Shown: positions 22,463 through 33,457, counted from the stretch's first letter. The stretch: DNA of 64,000 nt from Rhizobiales bacterium 63-22 (GCA_001898995.1 MKVZ01000016.1:1-64000); one strand, 5' to 3'. The notes: a model not told the origin generated them from the sequence alone. A program made the numbers and translations.

Positions 22463-22784
22463 TCGCGTGCTTCCTTCAGGCTTCCTTTCGTGTCGGGTTC
22501 CTTCCGGCCTGCTGTATCGTAATCGATGTTATCGCGAATGCAGCCTGAAATCGACCCTGTCGAACGGTAAGATTAAGCACTCGAGGTTATAGAATAGTTT
22601 ACCATGGTGTCGAAACGAGCAGGTCAGGCACAAATTGCGCATCAAGCCAGATTAAGGCAAGTTCATGCAATGTGATGGGCGCAACCGGCGGTTTTGCGGT
22701 TCCTTAATCAAAATGCCTTAATTGAACGTCAGATGTTCCAATGCGCTGTTCCTGAAACAGCTTTGATAAAAATCGAGGAGAGGA
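22463..22784. other. Intergenic region before galU
   Basis: A 322-base gap between divergent genes. It is AT-richer than its surroundings and must contain both promoters. I see no gene, repeat-family member or recognisable operator in it. GAGGAG sits just upstream of the galU start. Confidence 0.4.
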
Positions 22785-23678
22785 ATGAGTTCGATCCGTA
22801 AAATCCGCAAGGCCGTCTTCCCCGTCGCGGGGCTTGGCACCCGCTTCCTTCCCGCCACCAAGTCCATCCCCAAGGAAATGCTGACCGTGGTGGACAAGCC
22901 GGTCATCCAGTATGTCGTCGACGAGGCGCGCGAGGCGGGGATCGAGAACCTGATTTTCGTCACAGGCCGCAACAAGTCGGTCATCGAGGACTATTTCGAC
23001 GCGCAGGTCGAGCTTTATTCCACGCTCGCCGAGCGCGGCAAGATGGCCGAACTGGAGCATTTGCAGGATTTGCAGCCGCAGCCGGGCACGACCAGCTTCA
23101 CCCGCCAGCAGGTTCCGCTCGGTCTCGGCCATGCGGTATGGTGCGCGCGCGAACTGGTGGGCGACGAGCCTTTCGCGCTGCTTCTGCCCGACATGGTCAT
23201 GCAGTCGAAAAAGGGCTGCCTCGCCGAGATGGTCGCGCTCTACGAGCAGACCGGCGGCAACGTGATCGCCGTGCAGGAATGCGACCCGGCGGAAGCGCAT
23301 AAATACGGCATCGTCGGCAAGGGCCAGGCGGTCGGTTCCGGCTTCGAGATCACGCAGATGGTGGAAAAGCCCGCCAAGGGCACCGCGCCGTCCAATCTCT
23401 ACATCAATGGCCGTTACATATTGCAGCCGGAAATCTTCGAACTGCTGAGCAAGCAGGAAAAGGGCGCAGGCAACGAAATCCAGTTGACCGACGCCATGCT
23501 GAAACTGGCGGCGGCGCAGAAATTCTACGGCTTCAACTATCAGGGTCTGACCTTCGACTGCGGTTCCAAGGCCGGCTTCATCGAGGCCAATGTCGCCTTC
23601 GCCCTGTGGCGCAGCGATATCCGATCCTCGGTCGAGGGATCGATCGGCGATCTGCTCAGGACCGTCAAGCCGGCATAA
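22785..23678 (+). CDS. galU: UTP-glucose-1-phosphate uridylyltransferase
   Basis: A 297-residue nucleotidyltransferase making UDP-glucose from UTP and glucose-1-phosphate, feeding LPS, exopolysaccharide and glucan synthesis. The N-terminal signature [18 protein letters not shown] holds the nucleotide-binding residues. [12 protein letters not shown], the LPDM metal site, MVEKPA and the late FDCGSKAGF segment are all typical. Length is normal. GAGGAG lies at the expected distance from ATG 22785. It has its own terminator. Confidence 0.95.
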   Translation: MSSIRKIRKAVFPVAGLGTRFLPATKSIPKEMLTVVDKPVIQYVVDEAREAGIENLIFVTGRNKSVIEDYFDAQVELYSTLAERGKMAELEHLQDLQPQPGTTSFTRQQVPLGLGHAVWCARELVGDEPFALLLPDMVMQSKKGCLAEMVALYEQTGGNVIAVQECDPAEAHKYGIVGKGQAVGSGFEITQMVEKPAKGTAPSNLYINGRYILQPEIFELLSKQEKGAGNEIQLTDAMLKLAAAQKFYGFNYQGLTFDCGSKAGFIEANVAFALWRSDIRSSVEGSIGDLLRTVKPA

Positions 23679-23707
23679 ACCGGCTTGTGGGCGCAGCCGG
23701 ATTTCCA

Positions 23708-23738
23708 ACCCCGCTTCGGAAACGAGGCGGGGTTTTTA
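23708..23738 (+). terminator. Terminator of galU
   Basis: AACCCCGC and GCGGGGTT form an 8-bp stem followed by a T-run, between galU and the convergent beta-barrel gene. Confidence 0.8.
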
Positions 23739-23749
23739 TCGCGAGCCGG

Positions 23750-25501
23750 TTACCGCTGTATCTTCAGGCCGACATAGATGCTGTTGGCGGTATATTCGCG
23801 GCTCGACACTTTGCTGGTCAGGAATTCGTGGCGCAGGCGCGTGTCGAGCCCCACATAGCGGCTGAACCAGTAGGTCGCGCCGAGCTGTGCACCGATCGTA
23901 TAGTCCGTGCCGGTGCCGTCATTGTTCTGGCGGATGACGGTATCCACCTGTCCGTTCACGCTGAGGTCGGACCGTATCTGATGGACGATGCCGAGGCTCG
24001 CAATCTGCATCAGCGAGGCATTGATGCCGGGCGTGGTTGAGGGATCCACCAGCGTCTGGGCATAGAGTTTTACATCCGTGCCGCGCAGGGGCGACCAGTC
24101 GAGCGAGGCGCTGACGGAGGGTCCGCTCACGCTGTCGAGGCGATGATCGTCGCTGTTGACCCGCATGTAGCCGGCGGAAAATTCGCCCTTCAGCTTCTCG
24201 CTCATATCCACCATCACGCCGGCACGCAGGGCATATTGGTCGCCGCTGCGCTGATAGCCATTGCTGTCGAACCGGTCATCGAACATGCGCCGGCCGATTT
24301 CCGCTTCCACGAAAGGCTTCAAAGCCGGCGATATGGTGAAGCCGCCGCGCAGCTTCAGGTTGGCATAGGTGTTGTCGCGGCCCTTTTGGCTCACCGTGCC
24401 GCCCGAATCGAGTTTGGCGTCTCCATAGAGGTCATGTTCGAGGCCGCCGGTGATACTGCCGAAGAAAAGCCCCAGATCGCGTTCCACACCGAGGCTGCCG
24501 CTGAAATGATGCACCAGCGGCTGTTTCAGCGCACCGACGACACCGTTGGGGCTGGAGGCGTCCTCGCGCTGCAACTGGTAGCCGGCTTCGGCATTGACGG
24601 TGGTCTGGTCGGCGAGATCGAGGCGCAGCTTGCCGTCGATGTTGACCTGCGGCTGGGAAACACTCTGGCCGGCGATGGACTTGCTCATCGTGCCGCTGGC
24701 GTTGAGCGTCGCCTGATGCCGCCCCCAGTCGGACTGGGCATTGAGCTGCAGTGTGGTCTCGGAGAGCGTGGCGCTGGAACCGGTCGAACTGTTGTTTCCG
24801 TTGGAGGTTACGCGCAGGCCCTGCTCCAGCGACGGACGTAGGATGAAGGAGCCGGCGCGGATGCCGACCGGCGCGAAGGGATCGGCATCGGGCGTGACGG
24901 CGCGGCCCTGTTCGGGCAGTTGCCGCAGGTTTTCGCGCTGCACGCGGCCTGTATCGCCGCTATCGTCAGAGGTAATCGTGCCGACCCGCATGTTGTCGAG
25001 AGTGAGTACGCGCGGCCCGGTGCCCGCGGGGGCGGGGCTGTTCGAGGTAGCGGTCTTAGCTCCGGTGGCTGCTGCATCCGTTCCGCCAGCGGCCGGGTTC
25101 GCAGCTGTGTCGGGGTTCGTCGCGCCAGGATTCGGCGTGCGAAGATTTGGGGTGAACGCACCGCCGTCCGAATCATCCGCCGTGCCGCCCTGATCCTCCG
25201 TGCTGCCCTGTGCGGAACTGTCCGGCATGGCATTTTCCTGTCCGGCATTGCCCTGTCCAAAGCCATCCTGCCCGGAACTGTCCTGCCCTGAACTGTCCTG
25301 GCCGAGGGCGGGCGTCGTGGTGATAGTGGTCTGCGCGGCCGGCTTCTTGAGCAGGGGATCGTCCAGTATGCTGCTGCGCAGGCCTGTATCCTGCGCATAT
25401 GCGGCAGGAACACCCGCCAACGCCACGCCCGCCAGCAGCAGGCATTGCAGCCCGCGGCCAAGAGACGTGAAAGCGCCGGACGGGGCGTGGGCTGAGGGCA
25501 T
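23750..25501 (-). CDS. Outer-membrane beta-barrel protein (BBP2-like) with a repeat-rich linker
   Basis: A 583-residue protein. Its signal peptide ends at PAAYA-QDTGL. A low-complexity region of about 150 residues holds imperfect pentapeptides (GQDSSGQDSSGQDG) and Ala/Thr/Gly/Pro stretches. A C-terminal barrel of roughly 380 residues has alternating strands, ending in NSIYVGLKIQR with a terminal aromatic-rich strand. It resembles the putative beta-barrel porin 2 family of Rhizobiales. ATG 25501 is chosen; the frame is open to 25552. Likely outer-membrane located; ligand unknown. It is monocistronic, divergent from kdsD. Confidence 0.72.
   Translation of the reverse strand: MPSAHAPSGAFTSLGRGLQCLLLAGVALAGVPAAYAQDTGLRSSILDDPLLKKPAAQTTITTTPALGQDSSGQDSSGQDGFGQGNAGQENAMPDSSAQGSTEDQGGTADDSDGGAFTPNLRTPNPGATNPDTAANPAAGGTDAAATGAKTATSNSPAPAGTGPRVLTLDNMRVGTITSDDSGDTGRVQRENLRQLPEQGRAVTPDADPFAPVGIRAGSFILRPSLEQGLRVTSNGNNSSTGSSATLSETTLQLNAQSDWGRHQATLNASGTMSKSIAGQSVSQPQVNIDGKLRLDLADQTTVNAEAGYQLQREDASSPNGVVGALKQPLVHHFSGSLGVERDLGLFFGSITGGLEHDLYGDAKLDSGGTVSQKGRDNTYANLKLRGGFTISPALKPFVEAEIGRRMFDDRFDSNGYQRSGDQYALRAGVMVDMSEKLKGEFSAGYMRVNSDDHRLDSVSGPSVSASLDWSPLRGTDVKLYAQTLVDPSTTPGINASLMQIASLGIVHQIRSDLSVNGQVDTVIRQNNDGTGTDYTIGAQLGATYWFSRYVGLDTRLRHEFLTSKVSSREYTANSIYVGLKIQR
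25255..25315. repeat. 15-bp tandem repeat within the beta-barrel gene
   Basis: Near-identical 15-base units (CCTGCCCGGAACTGT, CCTGCCCTGAACTGT and degenerate neighbours) encode the GQDSS pentapeptides. This is a candidate variable-number tract. Confidence 0.6.
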
Positions 25502-25703
25502 GGACAGGGTGAACCGTTCGATTGTAATATGGTGGATGAACGGTAAAAACATATGGTTAATTTTTAGTTGCGAAGGCCGCTGCGGCCGCCCCTTTTACGC
25601 GCGGGACGGGGTGCCTATCTGCTTGTTTTCGCGCCATTCGCGGCCGTAACCGGGGCAACAAAAGCTTGGACAAGCCTGTTCAAAAAAGTTAACCCTTGCG
25701 CCC

Positions 25704-26705
25704 ATGGAAAAGCTTGACCAAACCCCCATGCCGATCGATGCGAAAGCAGTGGTCGCTTCGGCGCTGCGCACTGTCAGAACCGAGAATGAAGGGCTCGCCG
25801 CCCTTGAAGCGGCGCTGAACGATGGCCTCGACGCCGCCTTCACGGAGGCAGTCCACCGCATCGCCTCCGCGAAAGGGCGGCTCGTCGTTACCGGCGTGGG
25901 CAAGAGCGGGCATATCGGCACCAAGCTCGCGGCGACTTTCGCCTCGACCGGCACGGCCTCGTTCTTCGTCCATTCGGCGGAAGCCAATCACGGCGATCTC
26001 GGCATGATCGGCCATGACGATGTGATTCTCGCGATTTCCTGGTCCGGCGAGACGGCGGAACTGAAGGGGATCGTCAATTATTCGCGGCGTTTCCGCATCC
26101 CGTTGATCGCGGTCACGTCACGCCGCGAATCGGCGCTCGGCCGCGCCGCCGATGTGGTGCTGCTGCTGCCGAAGACGGCCGAAGCTTGTCCGCATGGTCT
26201 TGCGCCCACCACGTCGACCATGATGCAGCTTGCCGTCGGCGACGCGCTGGCCATCGCTCTGCTGGAGGTGCGGGGCTTTACGCCCGGCGACTTCAAGACC
26301 TTCCATCCCGGCGGTTCATTGGGGGCGAGCCTCACCCATATCCGCGATATCATGCACCGCGGCGAGCGCCTGCCGCTGGTGGTGAGCGGCACGTCCCTGT
26401 CCGATGCCATGAAGGTGCTGGCGCAGAAGAGCTTCGGCTGCGTGGTGGTGGTGGACAGCGCTGGCCTGCTGGCGGGCATCGTTACTGACGGCGATATTTC
26501 CCGCAATCTGCACCGCGATTTGATGCAGCTTGCGGTGGACGACATCATGACGCGCAAGCCCAAGACCGTGGATCAGGACATGCTTGCCACCGCCGCGCTC
26601 AGCGCTATCAATGAAAACCATATCGGCGCGCTGATCGTGGTCGAGAACGGCCGCCCCATCGGGCTGGTGCATTTCCACGATCTGCTGCGGATCGGGGCGG
26701 CTTAG
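25704..26705 (+). CDS. kdsD: Arabinose-5-phosphate isomerase, KpsF/GutQ family
   Basis: A 333-residue protein. The N-terminal SIS domain (VTGVGKSGHIGTKLAATFAS, HSAEANHGDLG, SWSGETAEL, PTTSTMMQLA) is followed by two CBS domains from about residue 210 (RDIMHRGERLPLV, DDIMTRKPKTV). It interconverts ribulose-5-phosphate and arabinose-5-phosphate, the first step to the Kdo sugar of LPS. Length and domain order are standard. It has no other lipid A genes beside it. KdsD rather than GutQ is assumed because no sorbitol genes are nearby. Confidence 0.9.
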   Translation: MEKLDQTPMPIDAKAVVASALRTVRTENEGLAALEAALNDGLDAAFTEAVHRIASAKGRLVVTGVGKSGHIGTKLAATFASTGTASFFVHSAEANHGDLGMIGHDDVILAISWSGETAELKGIVNYSRRFRIPLIAVTSRRESALGRAADVVLLLPKTAEACPHGLAPTTSTMMQLAVGDALAIALLEVRGFTPGDFKTFHPGGSLGASLTHIRDIMHRGERLPLVVSGTSLSDAMKVLAQKSFGCVVVVDSAGLLAGIVTDGDISRNLHRDLMQLAVDDIMTRKPKTVDQDMLATAALSAINENHIGALIVVENGRPIGLVHFHDLLRIGAA

Positions 26706-26761
26706 GGCCGGGAGCAGGGGAGTATGTATTGGCTGCGGGCGGCCCGACCGGCCGTTTCGCC

Positions 26762-27220
26762 CTACTGCCCGACCTCGATCTCCAGCGTCACCGGATCGAA
26801 GGCTACGACGCGCACTTCCGTGCCAGCGGGCAGGTCCGGGCCCTTCACGCGCCATGTCGTGTCGTTGATGCGGATGCGGCCGTGGCCATTCACGATGGCT
26901 TCGGTCAGCGTCGCGCGCTGGCCGACGAGCTGTTCGCCGCGCCGGTTGAGCAGCGGCTCGTCCTGTCGCGCGGTCGTGCCGAAGACGCGGCGTCCGACCA
27001 GCACGAAGATGACGGCGAGGACCAGAAAAACGATGGTCTGTACCTGCCAGCCGAAGCCCGCGCCGGACCCGAACAGGAAGGCCGTGCCGCCCGTTACCAG
27101 CGCCGCCAGGCCGATCCAGACGAAGAAGAAGCCGGGGGCGAGGATTTCCAGAATGAGCAGGACGAGCCCCAGAACCAGCCAGTTCCAGATTCCAAGTTCG
27201 GCGAGATAGCCGGCGATCAT
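26762..27220 (-). CDS. Short NfeD-family membrane protein
   Basis: A 152-residue protein with about three membrane segments in the first 85 residues (LVLGLVLLILEILAPGFFFV, a second helix, and TIVFLVLAVIFVLVG). A C-terminal OB-fold domain (residues 95-150; GQRATLTEAIVNGHGRIRI) follows. NfeD proteins are encoded beside SPFH proteins and are thought to help form membrane microdomains. It follows the qmcA-like gene by six bases on the same strand, clearly one operon, which supports a joint role. Confidence 0.88.
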   Translation of the reverse strand: MIAGYLAELGIWNWLVLGLVLLILEILAPGFFFVWIGLAALVTGGTAFLFGSGAGFGWQVQTIVFLVLAVIFVLVGRRVFGTTARQDEPLLNRRGEQLVGQRATLTEAIVNGHGRIRINDTTWRVKGPDLPAGTEVRVVAFDPVTLEIEVGQ

Positions 27221-27226
27221 GGCACG

Positions 27227-28213
<987 letters not shown>

Positions 28214-28289
28214 TGTTTCTCCTTGCATCGTCAGTGCAATAGGGCAGCAGTGCGTAACTCTAGCACATATGGGACGCACCGCCCCGAAA

Positions 28290-29306
28290 TTACAACCAGC
28301 CCATCAGTTCGCGCCGCACCAGCATTTCGATGACGCGCATGCCGTCCTCGCTGTCGTTGAGGCAGGGGATATGGCTGAAATTCTTGCCGCCGGCTTCGTG
28401 GAAGGCGTGAGCGGCTTCGTTGCCGATCTCATCCACGGTCTCCAGACAGTCCGACACGAAGCCGGGATTGAGCACGGCCAGCGACTTGACGCCCTCCTTG
28501 GCAAGGCTTTCCACGGTTTCGTCCGTATAGGGTTGCAGCCATTCCTCCGGGCCGAAGCGCGACTGGAAGGTGGTGCGGAAGCGTTTTTCGTCGAGGCCGA
28601 GCCGCGCGCGCAACAGGCGCGAGGTTTCAAGGCATTGCTCCGGGTAGGGGTCTCCCTTGACGGCATAGCTTTTCGGAATGCCGTGATAGGAGGCGAGGAT
28701 CACTTCCGGCTCGAAATCCAGCGTCGCCAGATGCTTCTCGATGGAACTTGCCAGCGCCTCGATATAGACCGGCTCGCTCTCATAGGACGGTACGATGCGC
28801 ACCGCCGGCATGAAGCGCTGCTCCATCAACACCTCGAAGAACTTGTCGTTCACGGTGGCGGTGGTGGTGGCCGAATATTGCGGATAGAGCGGAAACATCA
28901 CGATCCGCTCGCAGCCCTGCCGCAGAAGACGGTCGGTAACGGCGCCGATGCAAGGCTCACCGTAGCGCATGGCCCATTCCACCACCACATTCGGATGGTC
29001 GGACAGGGCTTCGGCCAGCTTTTCCCCCTGCGCGCGGGTATAGGTGCGCAGCGGCGATTCGTTGCGCTCGCGGTTCCAGATGCGGTCGTAGAGCTTGCCC
29101 GAACGCCGCGGGCGTGTGTTCAGCACGATGCCGTAAAGGATCGGATACCAGAACAGCCGCGACCATTCGATCACGCGCCGGTCGGAGAGGAATTCGGCCA
29201 GATAACGCCGCATCGGCCAGTAGCTGGTGCCGTCCGGCGTGCCGAGATTGACCAGCAGCACGCCGATTTTCGGCTGTTTCGCCCCTGTCTTGTCCGTTCC
29301 ATCCAT
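28290..29306 (-). CDS. hemH: Ferrochelatase
   Basis: A 338-residue enzyme inserting Fe(II) into protoporphyrin IX, the last step of haem synthesis. Seen are the N-terminal [11 protein letters not shown], the metal-centre His in [10 protein letters not shown], and the acidic [15 protein letters not shown] motif near the C-terminus. Length is normal for alphaproteobacterial HemH. It lies downstream of omp10 with a short gap on the same strand, the arrangement known in Brucella, and may be co-transcribed with it. Confidence 0.95.
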   Translation of the reverse strand: MDGTDKTGAKQPKIGVLLVNLGTPDGTSYWPMRRYLAEFLSDRRVIEWSRLFWYPILYGIVLNTRPRRSGKLYDRIWNRERNESPLRTYTRAQGEKLAEALSDHPNVVVEWAMRYGEPCIGAVTDRLLRQGCERIVMFPLYPQYSATTTATVNDKFFEVLMEQRFMPAVRIVPSYESEPVYIEALASSIEKHLATLDFEPEVILASYHGIPKSYAVKGDPYPEQCLETSRLLRARLGLDEKRFRTTFQSRFGPEEWLQPYTDETVESLAKEGVKSLAVLNPGFVSDCLETVDEIGNEAAHAFHEAGGKNFSHIPCLNDSEDGMRVIEMLVRRELMGWL

Positions 29307-29376
29307 CTTCCGACTCCTGTTTCACCGGAAAACTAGACAAAACCGGACAAATTACAATACGGCCAGTGATGCCGTA

Positions 29377-29754
29377 TCAGCCCGCCGAGCGGCGGGTGAG
29401 CGAGAAGCGTGCGCCGGAGGATGCGGTGCAGTTGAGCTGCGATGGCGAGACGAGCGCGCAATTCACCTTCGAGGCGGTGCCGCGCACGATGGAGCGCATA
29501 TCGATCTGGACAAGCTGCGGCGACTGGTAGCGATAGGTGCCCTCGGCCAGCTTTTCGTTGGTGTCGGCAGTACGGGTTTCGAACGCGCCGCCATTGAAGG
29601 AGGAGATGATGCCGTTGGCATCGACCCACTTGCCCTCGATGCCGGAAGACTGGCGGGAGACGACCGGGACATTGCCGCCCGGTCCGCTCGTTTCGCAGGC
29701 TGCCAGCGCCAGCGCCATGATTGCAAGCGGGCCGATGATGCGGAAGCGTTTCAT
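29377..29754 (-). CDS. omp10: Outer-membrane lipoprotein Omp10
   Basis: A 125-residue lipoprotein. The signal peptide MKRFRIIGPLAIMALALAAC ends at the acylated Cys (LAAC). The mature part contains GIEGKWVDANGIISSFNGG, then ETRTADTNEKLAEGTY, and ends SARFSLTRR-like. The sequence closely follows Brucella Omp10, a conserved immunogenic surface lipoprotein. An ATG two codons upstream (29760) is possible, but 29754 has the better spacing from GGGAG. Neighbour of hemH as in Brucella. Confidence 0.92.
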   Translation of the reverse strand: MKRFRIIGPLAIMALALAACETSGPGGNVPVVSRQSSGIEGKWVDANGIISSFNGGAFETRTADTNEKLAEGTYRYQSPQLVQIDMRSIVRGTASKVNCALVSPSQLNCTASSGARFSLTRRSAG

Positions 29755-29984
29755 GTCCATATTCTCCCTTGTAATCCGAACTTGTAATTCGAAATCTGGC
29801 CCCGCGCCCCGTTTCAGACATATCCGCCCCGCGGGAACGGATTTTCAGGAAAGGATACACGGGCAATATGCAGATGTGATGTATGGAAATTTACACGAAA
29901 ACAAGTCCTCTTTACCACGAATGCGCGAATGTTGCGAAACTGCCGCATTGGCGCGGCAGCCCGTTTCAACGTACCAGAATCGTT

Positions 29985-31430
29985 TCAGCGCACCAGAATA
30001 TTGCGGAACTGCCACGGGTCCTTCCGGTCGAGGTCTTCCGGGAAGAGATGCCCGCGGCCGTCCAGCGGCGTCCAGTCGGTATAATAGCCCTTGACCGCGC
30101 CCAGATATTGCATCTGTACGTCGAGGCAGCGGCGGTAATCCATCTCGTCGGTCTCGACGATGCCGCTCTGCGGGTTTTCCAGCGCCCAGACCATGCCCGC
30201 CAATACGGCGGAGGATACCTGCAATCCGGTCGCGTTCTGGTATGGGGCGAGCTTGCGCGCCTCCTCCACCGTCAATTGCGAACCGTACCAGTAGGCGTTG
30301 CGGTCGTGGCCATAGAGCAGCACGCCAAGCTCGTCCGAACCGTCGAGAATTTCCGATTCGTCCAGCACATGCTGGACCGGCTGGGCCTTTCCGCCCGCGC
30401 CGAACATTTCGTCCAGCGACAATATGGCGTCGTTGCTGGGGTGGTAGGCGTAGTGGCAGGTGGGACGGTAGTCTAGCTTGCCCTTCCTGTCGCGCAGCGT
30501 GAAGAAATCGGCGATGGAGATCGCTTCGTTGTGCGTGACCAAAAGGCCGTATTGCGCGCCGAGCGTCGGGCACCAGGTGCGGATGCGGGTATTGCCGCCC
30601 GGCTGTTCGAGGAAGATCGCCGCCTTGCAACCCTTCTTGTGCTTGCGCGCGTTCTTCGGCTTCCATTTCTCATGGCTGCCCCAGCCGAGTTCGGCCGGCT
30701 GCAAGCCTTCGGCAATGAAACCCTCCACCGACCATGTGTTCCAGAAGCTGCCGAAGGGCTTCGGCGTTTTGGCCCGCTGCGTGTCGCGTTCGGCGATATG
30801 GATGCCCTTGACGCCTGCCTTCTTCATCAGTTTCGCCCAGCCGTGACGATCGTCGGCGGCGGGTTCGGTGAAGTCGAGCTTCAATCCGGCGGCGAGATCG
30901 ACCAGCGCCTTCTTGACGAACCACGACACCATGCCCGGATTGGCGCCGCAGCAGGACACGGCGGTCGGCCCGCCGGGGCTTCTGCGCTTTTCGGCGCGGA
31001 CCGCCTCGCGCAGGGCGTAATTGGTGCGCGATTCGTTGTCCGCCTCCGTGTCGAAATAGAAGCCGAGCCACGGTTCCACCACGGTATCGATATAGAGCGC
31101 CCCATGCGCACGGGCAAAGCGCATCAGTTCGAGCGAACCGGTATCGATGGAAAGATTGACCACGAAGGGCTGGCCTTTGGCGCCGTGGAGCAGGGGGCCG
31201 AGCACATCCCTGTAATTGTCGCGCGTGATCGATTCCTTGACGAAGCGGATGCCCTTTTCGTCGAGGATGGCGCGGTTCCTGTCATCGGGATCGATCACCA
31301 CCATGCGCGACGGGTCGAATTTGAAATGGCGTTCGATCAGCGGCAGGGTACCGCGCCCGATCGACCCGAAGCCGATCATGATGACGGGACCGGTAATTTC
31401 GCCATAGACTTGCCATTTCGTTTTCGCCAT
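29985..31430 (-). CDS. hss: Homospermidine synthase
   Basis: A 481-residue NAD-dependent enzyme joining two putrescines (or putrescine and spermidine) to give homospermidine, a major polyamine in rhizobia. The N-terminal Rossmann motif IMIGFGSIGRGTLPLIERHF, the saccharopine dehydrogenase-like core (VNLSIDTGSLELMRFA, CGANPGMVSWFVKKAL) and the C-terminal QNATGLQVSSAVLAGMVWAL fit the bacterial family and its usual length. ATG 31430 is chosen with GAGGAAG upstream. The track of similarity does not extend into the open frame up to 31619. It is monocistronic. Confidence 0.92.
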   Translation of the reverse strand: MAKTKWQVYGEITGPVIMIGFGSIGRGTLPLIERHFKFDPSRMVVIDPDDRNRAILDEKGIRFVKESITRDNYRDVLGPLLHGAKGQPFVVNLSIDTGSLELMRFARAHGALYIDTVVEPWLGFYFDTEADNESRTNYALREAVRAEKRRSPGGPTAVSCCGANPGMVSWFVKKALVDLAAGLKLDFTEPAADDRHGWAKLMKKAGVKGIHIAERDTQRAKTPKPFGSFWNTWSVEGFIAEGLQPAELGWGSHEKWKPKNARKHKKGCKAAIFLEQPGGNTRIRTWCPTLGAQYGLLVTHNEAISIADFFTLRDRKGKLDYRPTCHYAYHPSNDAILSLDEMFGAGGKAQPVQHVLDESEILDGSDELGVLLYGHDRNAYWYGSQLTVEEARKLAPYQNATGLQVSSAVLAGMVWALENPQSGIVETDEMDYRRCLDVQMQYLGAVKGYYTDWTPLDGRGHLFPEDLDRKDPWQFRNILVR

Positions 31431-31556
31431 TTTCTTCCTCTTGCCTGAACTGCGATGGGTAGGGGCCGTCATCCGGCAACCCGACCGGGGGCAAGATAAC
31501 ACAAGTTTGTGAAAAGAAGAAAACGCCGCAAGCCTATGAGATGAATGGAGGTTTAA

Positions 31557-31660
31557 CGCGCATCCCGAAAAGTGCGAAGCGGTTTTCGAATAAGATGCGC
31601 GCCAGGCAAAAGATGGCATCCCGAAAAGTGCAAAGCGGTTTTCGGATAAGATGCGCGTCG
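31557..31660. repeat. Two tandem copies of the intergenic palindrome
   Basis: GCATCCCGAAAAGTGCGAAG with CGGTTTTCG...GATGCGCG occurs at about 31559-31602 and again with small changes at 31616-31656. The tandem pair lies between the hss start and the end of the aminotransferase gene. Confidence 0.7.
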
Positions 31661-31675
31661 GGTATTCGATACCGT

Positions 31676-32356
31676 TTATGATTCCACGAGTTTCGCGCGG
31701 ATCATGCCGCGCAGCGAATTGCCGACAAGGAGATTGCGCGCGGTTTTCAGCGTATCCACGGAAACCACGCCCTCGGTGGCGATCCCCTTTTGCAGGATTT
31801 CGCGTCGCAGCACGCCGTCAAGCAGGCCGCAGGCAAGCGCGGGCGTGGTGCAGGCGGCGCCGCCCGTATCGAGAAAAATCGAGGTAATGGTGCCCTCGCA
31901 GACCTCGCCGCGGTCATTGAGCAGGATGACTTCGTCCACTTCCGAGGGCGAATATTCCTCGCGTGCGGCGAGATAGGCCGCCCGCCGCGTGGTCTTGTGT
32001 CTCAGCAGCGGATCGGCGTGGTCGAGCCGCGTGCGGGCGACGGCGATGCGCCAGACCGTTTGCGGCGGCAGCGGCTGATAGGGCATGGCGGAAACGGCGG
32101 CGAGCCCGTCAGGGGAAAGCGTGAGGCGCAGCTTCAGCGCCTGTTCACCCGCGCCCGCTTCCTCGACCTGCCGGCGGACCGCCGCCATATCGCAGGAGAA
32201 ACCAAGTTCCCGAGCGGAATTTTCCAGCCGGTCCATGTGCAGGTCGAAGCGCAGGACGCCGCACAGGGGCTCCCAGCGCATGGTTTCGATCAGTTCGTAA
32301 TCCGGCCCGGCGGCGCCGGCCTCCGGCCCGTCGCGAACCGCGCTTTCAGAAGACAT
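31676..32356 (-). CDS. pabC: Class IV aminotransferase, 4-amino-4-deoxychorismate lyase-like
   Basis: A 226-residue fold-type IV PLP protein with LLRHKTTRRAAY holding the catalytic lysine, EVILLNDRGEVCEGTITSIF with the cofactor-phosphate loop, and ACGLLDGVLRREIL. Its 5' end overlaps pabB by 67 bases, so the two are translationally linked, and a PabC role (aminodeoxychorismate to 4-aminobenzoate plus pyruvate in folate synthesis) follows from that context. The first ~18 residues are divergent. A D-amino acid aminotransferase activity cannot be excluded by sequence alone. Confidence 0.82.
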   Translation of the reverse strand: MSSESAVRDGPEAGAAGPDYELIETMRWEPLCGVLRFDLHMDRLENSARELGFSCDMAAVRRQVEEAGAGEQALKLRLTLSPDGLAAVSAMPYQPLPPQTVWRIAVARTRLDHADPLLRHKTTRRAAYLAAREEYSPSEVDEVILLNDRGEVCEGTITSIFLDTGGAACTTPALACGLLDGVLRREILQKGIATEGVVSVDTLKTARNLLVGNSLRGMIRAKLVES

Positions 32357-33450
32357 TCCTCATACTCCGCTTGCGCCGTGGAATCGAAGACCACGCCTCC
32401 GCCCACATTGAAGATCGCACGATTTCCATCGAGAAGCGAGATCGTGCGGATGGCGACGTTGAAGCGCATCCGACCGCCCGGCGCGATCCAGCCGAGCGCG
32501 CCGCAATAGACGTCGCGTGGACCGCTCTCCAGCCGGCGCAGGATTTCCATGGCGCTGATCTTCGGCGCGCCGGTGATCGAGCCGCAGGGAAACAGGGCGG
32601 CGAAGAGCGCGCGCAGCGTTGTTCTGTCCTTCAGCCGCGCCCGCACCCGGCTCACCATCTGGTGCACGGTGGCATAGGATTCGACGCGGAACAGTTCCGG
32701 CACATCGAGCGAACCCACCCGGCTTATGAGCGATATGTCGTTGCGCAATAAGTCAACGATCATACGGTTTTCTGCCTGATTCTTCGGATCCTGCATCAGG
32801 AAAAGCCGGTTCGCCTCATCCTCCTGCCGCGTCGCGCCGCGCGGCATGGTGCCCTTCATCGGCCGCGTCTCGATCCAGCCGTTATCATCCACCTCGAAGA
32901 AAAGTTCCGGCGAGCGCGACAGCACCACCGGCCCGCCGAGATCGCAGAACGCGGCATAACGCACCGGCTGGCGGCGGCTCAATTCATCGAAGAGGGCCAG
33001 CGGATCGCCGCCCCACTGCGCATGAACGGGAAAAGTCAGATTGCCCTGATAGCAGTCGCCTTCGGCGAGATGCCGGTGCAACTGCTCGAAACGCGGGCGG
33101 TAATCCTCGAACGACCATGCGGCGGTGGCATCGCGCAGGAAACCGTCGCCGCGCGGATGCAGTGTCGCGTCCGAGGGGCCGTCGAAAACCCCGAAGTTCA
33201 GGAGCGGTGCCTGCCGGTTTTCCGGCAGCAGGGGACGCAGTTTCGGCTCCAGAAGATAGCCCGCCTCATAAGAAAGGTAGCCGGCCAGCCATTTGCCTTC
33301 CTCATGGGCGCGCTGCATCGCTTCCCATGCCGGTCCGAAATCTTCCGGGTCGTCGGCGCGGATGATGCATGACGGCGCCGCGAAGAGCACATCGCGGCCC
33401 GCCATGTCGTCACGGAACAGGATGAGCGGCGCATTTCCCGCTTCCCCCAT
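32290..33450 (-). CDS. pabB: Aminodeoxychorismate synthase component I
   Basis: A 386-residue chorismate-utilising enzyme. The signature lysine of the PabB subgroup is in RPMKGTMPRG (anthranilate synthases have Ala there). The chorismate site is FPCGSITGAPKISAMEILRR and the motif ENRMIVDLLRNDIS is present. The N-terminal region is shorter than in TrpE. With an amidotransferase partner (not in this window) it forms 4-amino-4-deoxychorismate. It is followed by overlapping pabC; pepF ends eight bases from its start, on the same strand. Confidence 0.9.
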   Translation of the reverse strand: MGEAGNAPLILFRDDMAGRDVLFAAPSCIIRADDPEDFGPAWEAMQRAHEEGKWLAGYLSYEAGYLLEPKLRPLLPENRQAPLLNFGVFDGPSDATLHPRGDGFLRDATAAWSFEDYRPRFEQLHRHLAEGDCYQGNLTFPVHAQWGGDPLALFDELSRRQPVRYAAFCDLGGPVVLSRSPELFFEVDDNGWIETRPMKGTMPRGATRQEDEANRLFLMQDPKNQAENRMIVDLLRNDISLISRVGSLDVPELFRVESYATVHQMVSRVRARLKDRTTLRALFAALFPCGSITGAPKISAMEILRRLESGPRDVYCGALGWIAPGGRMRFNVAIRTISLLDGNRAIFNVGGGVVFDSTAQAEYEECLLKARFATGRRPAPPGRITN

Positions 33451-33457
33451 CGCGGGC

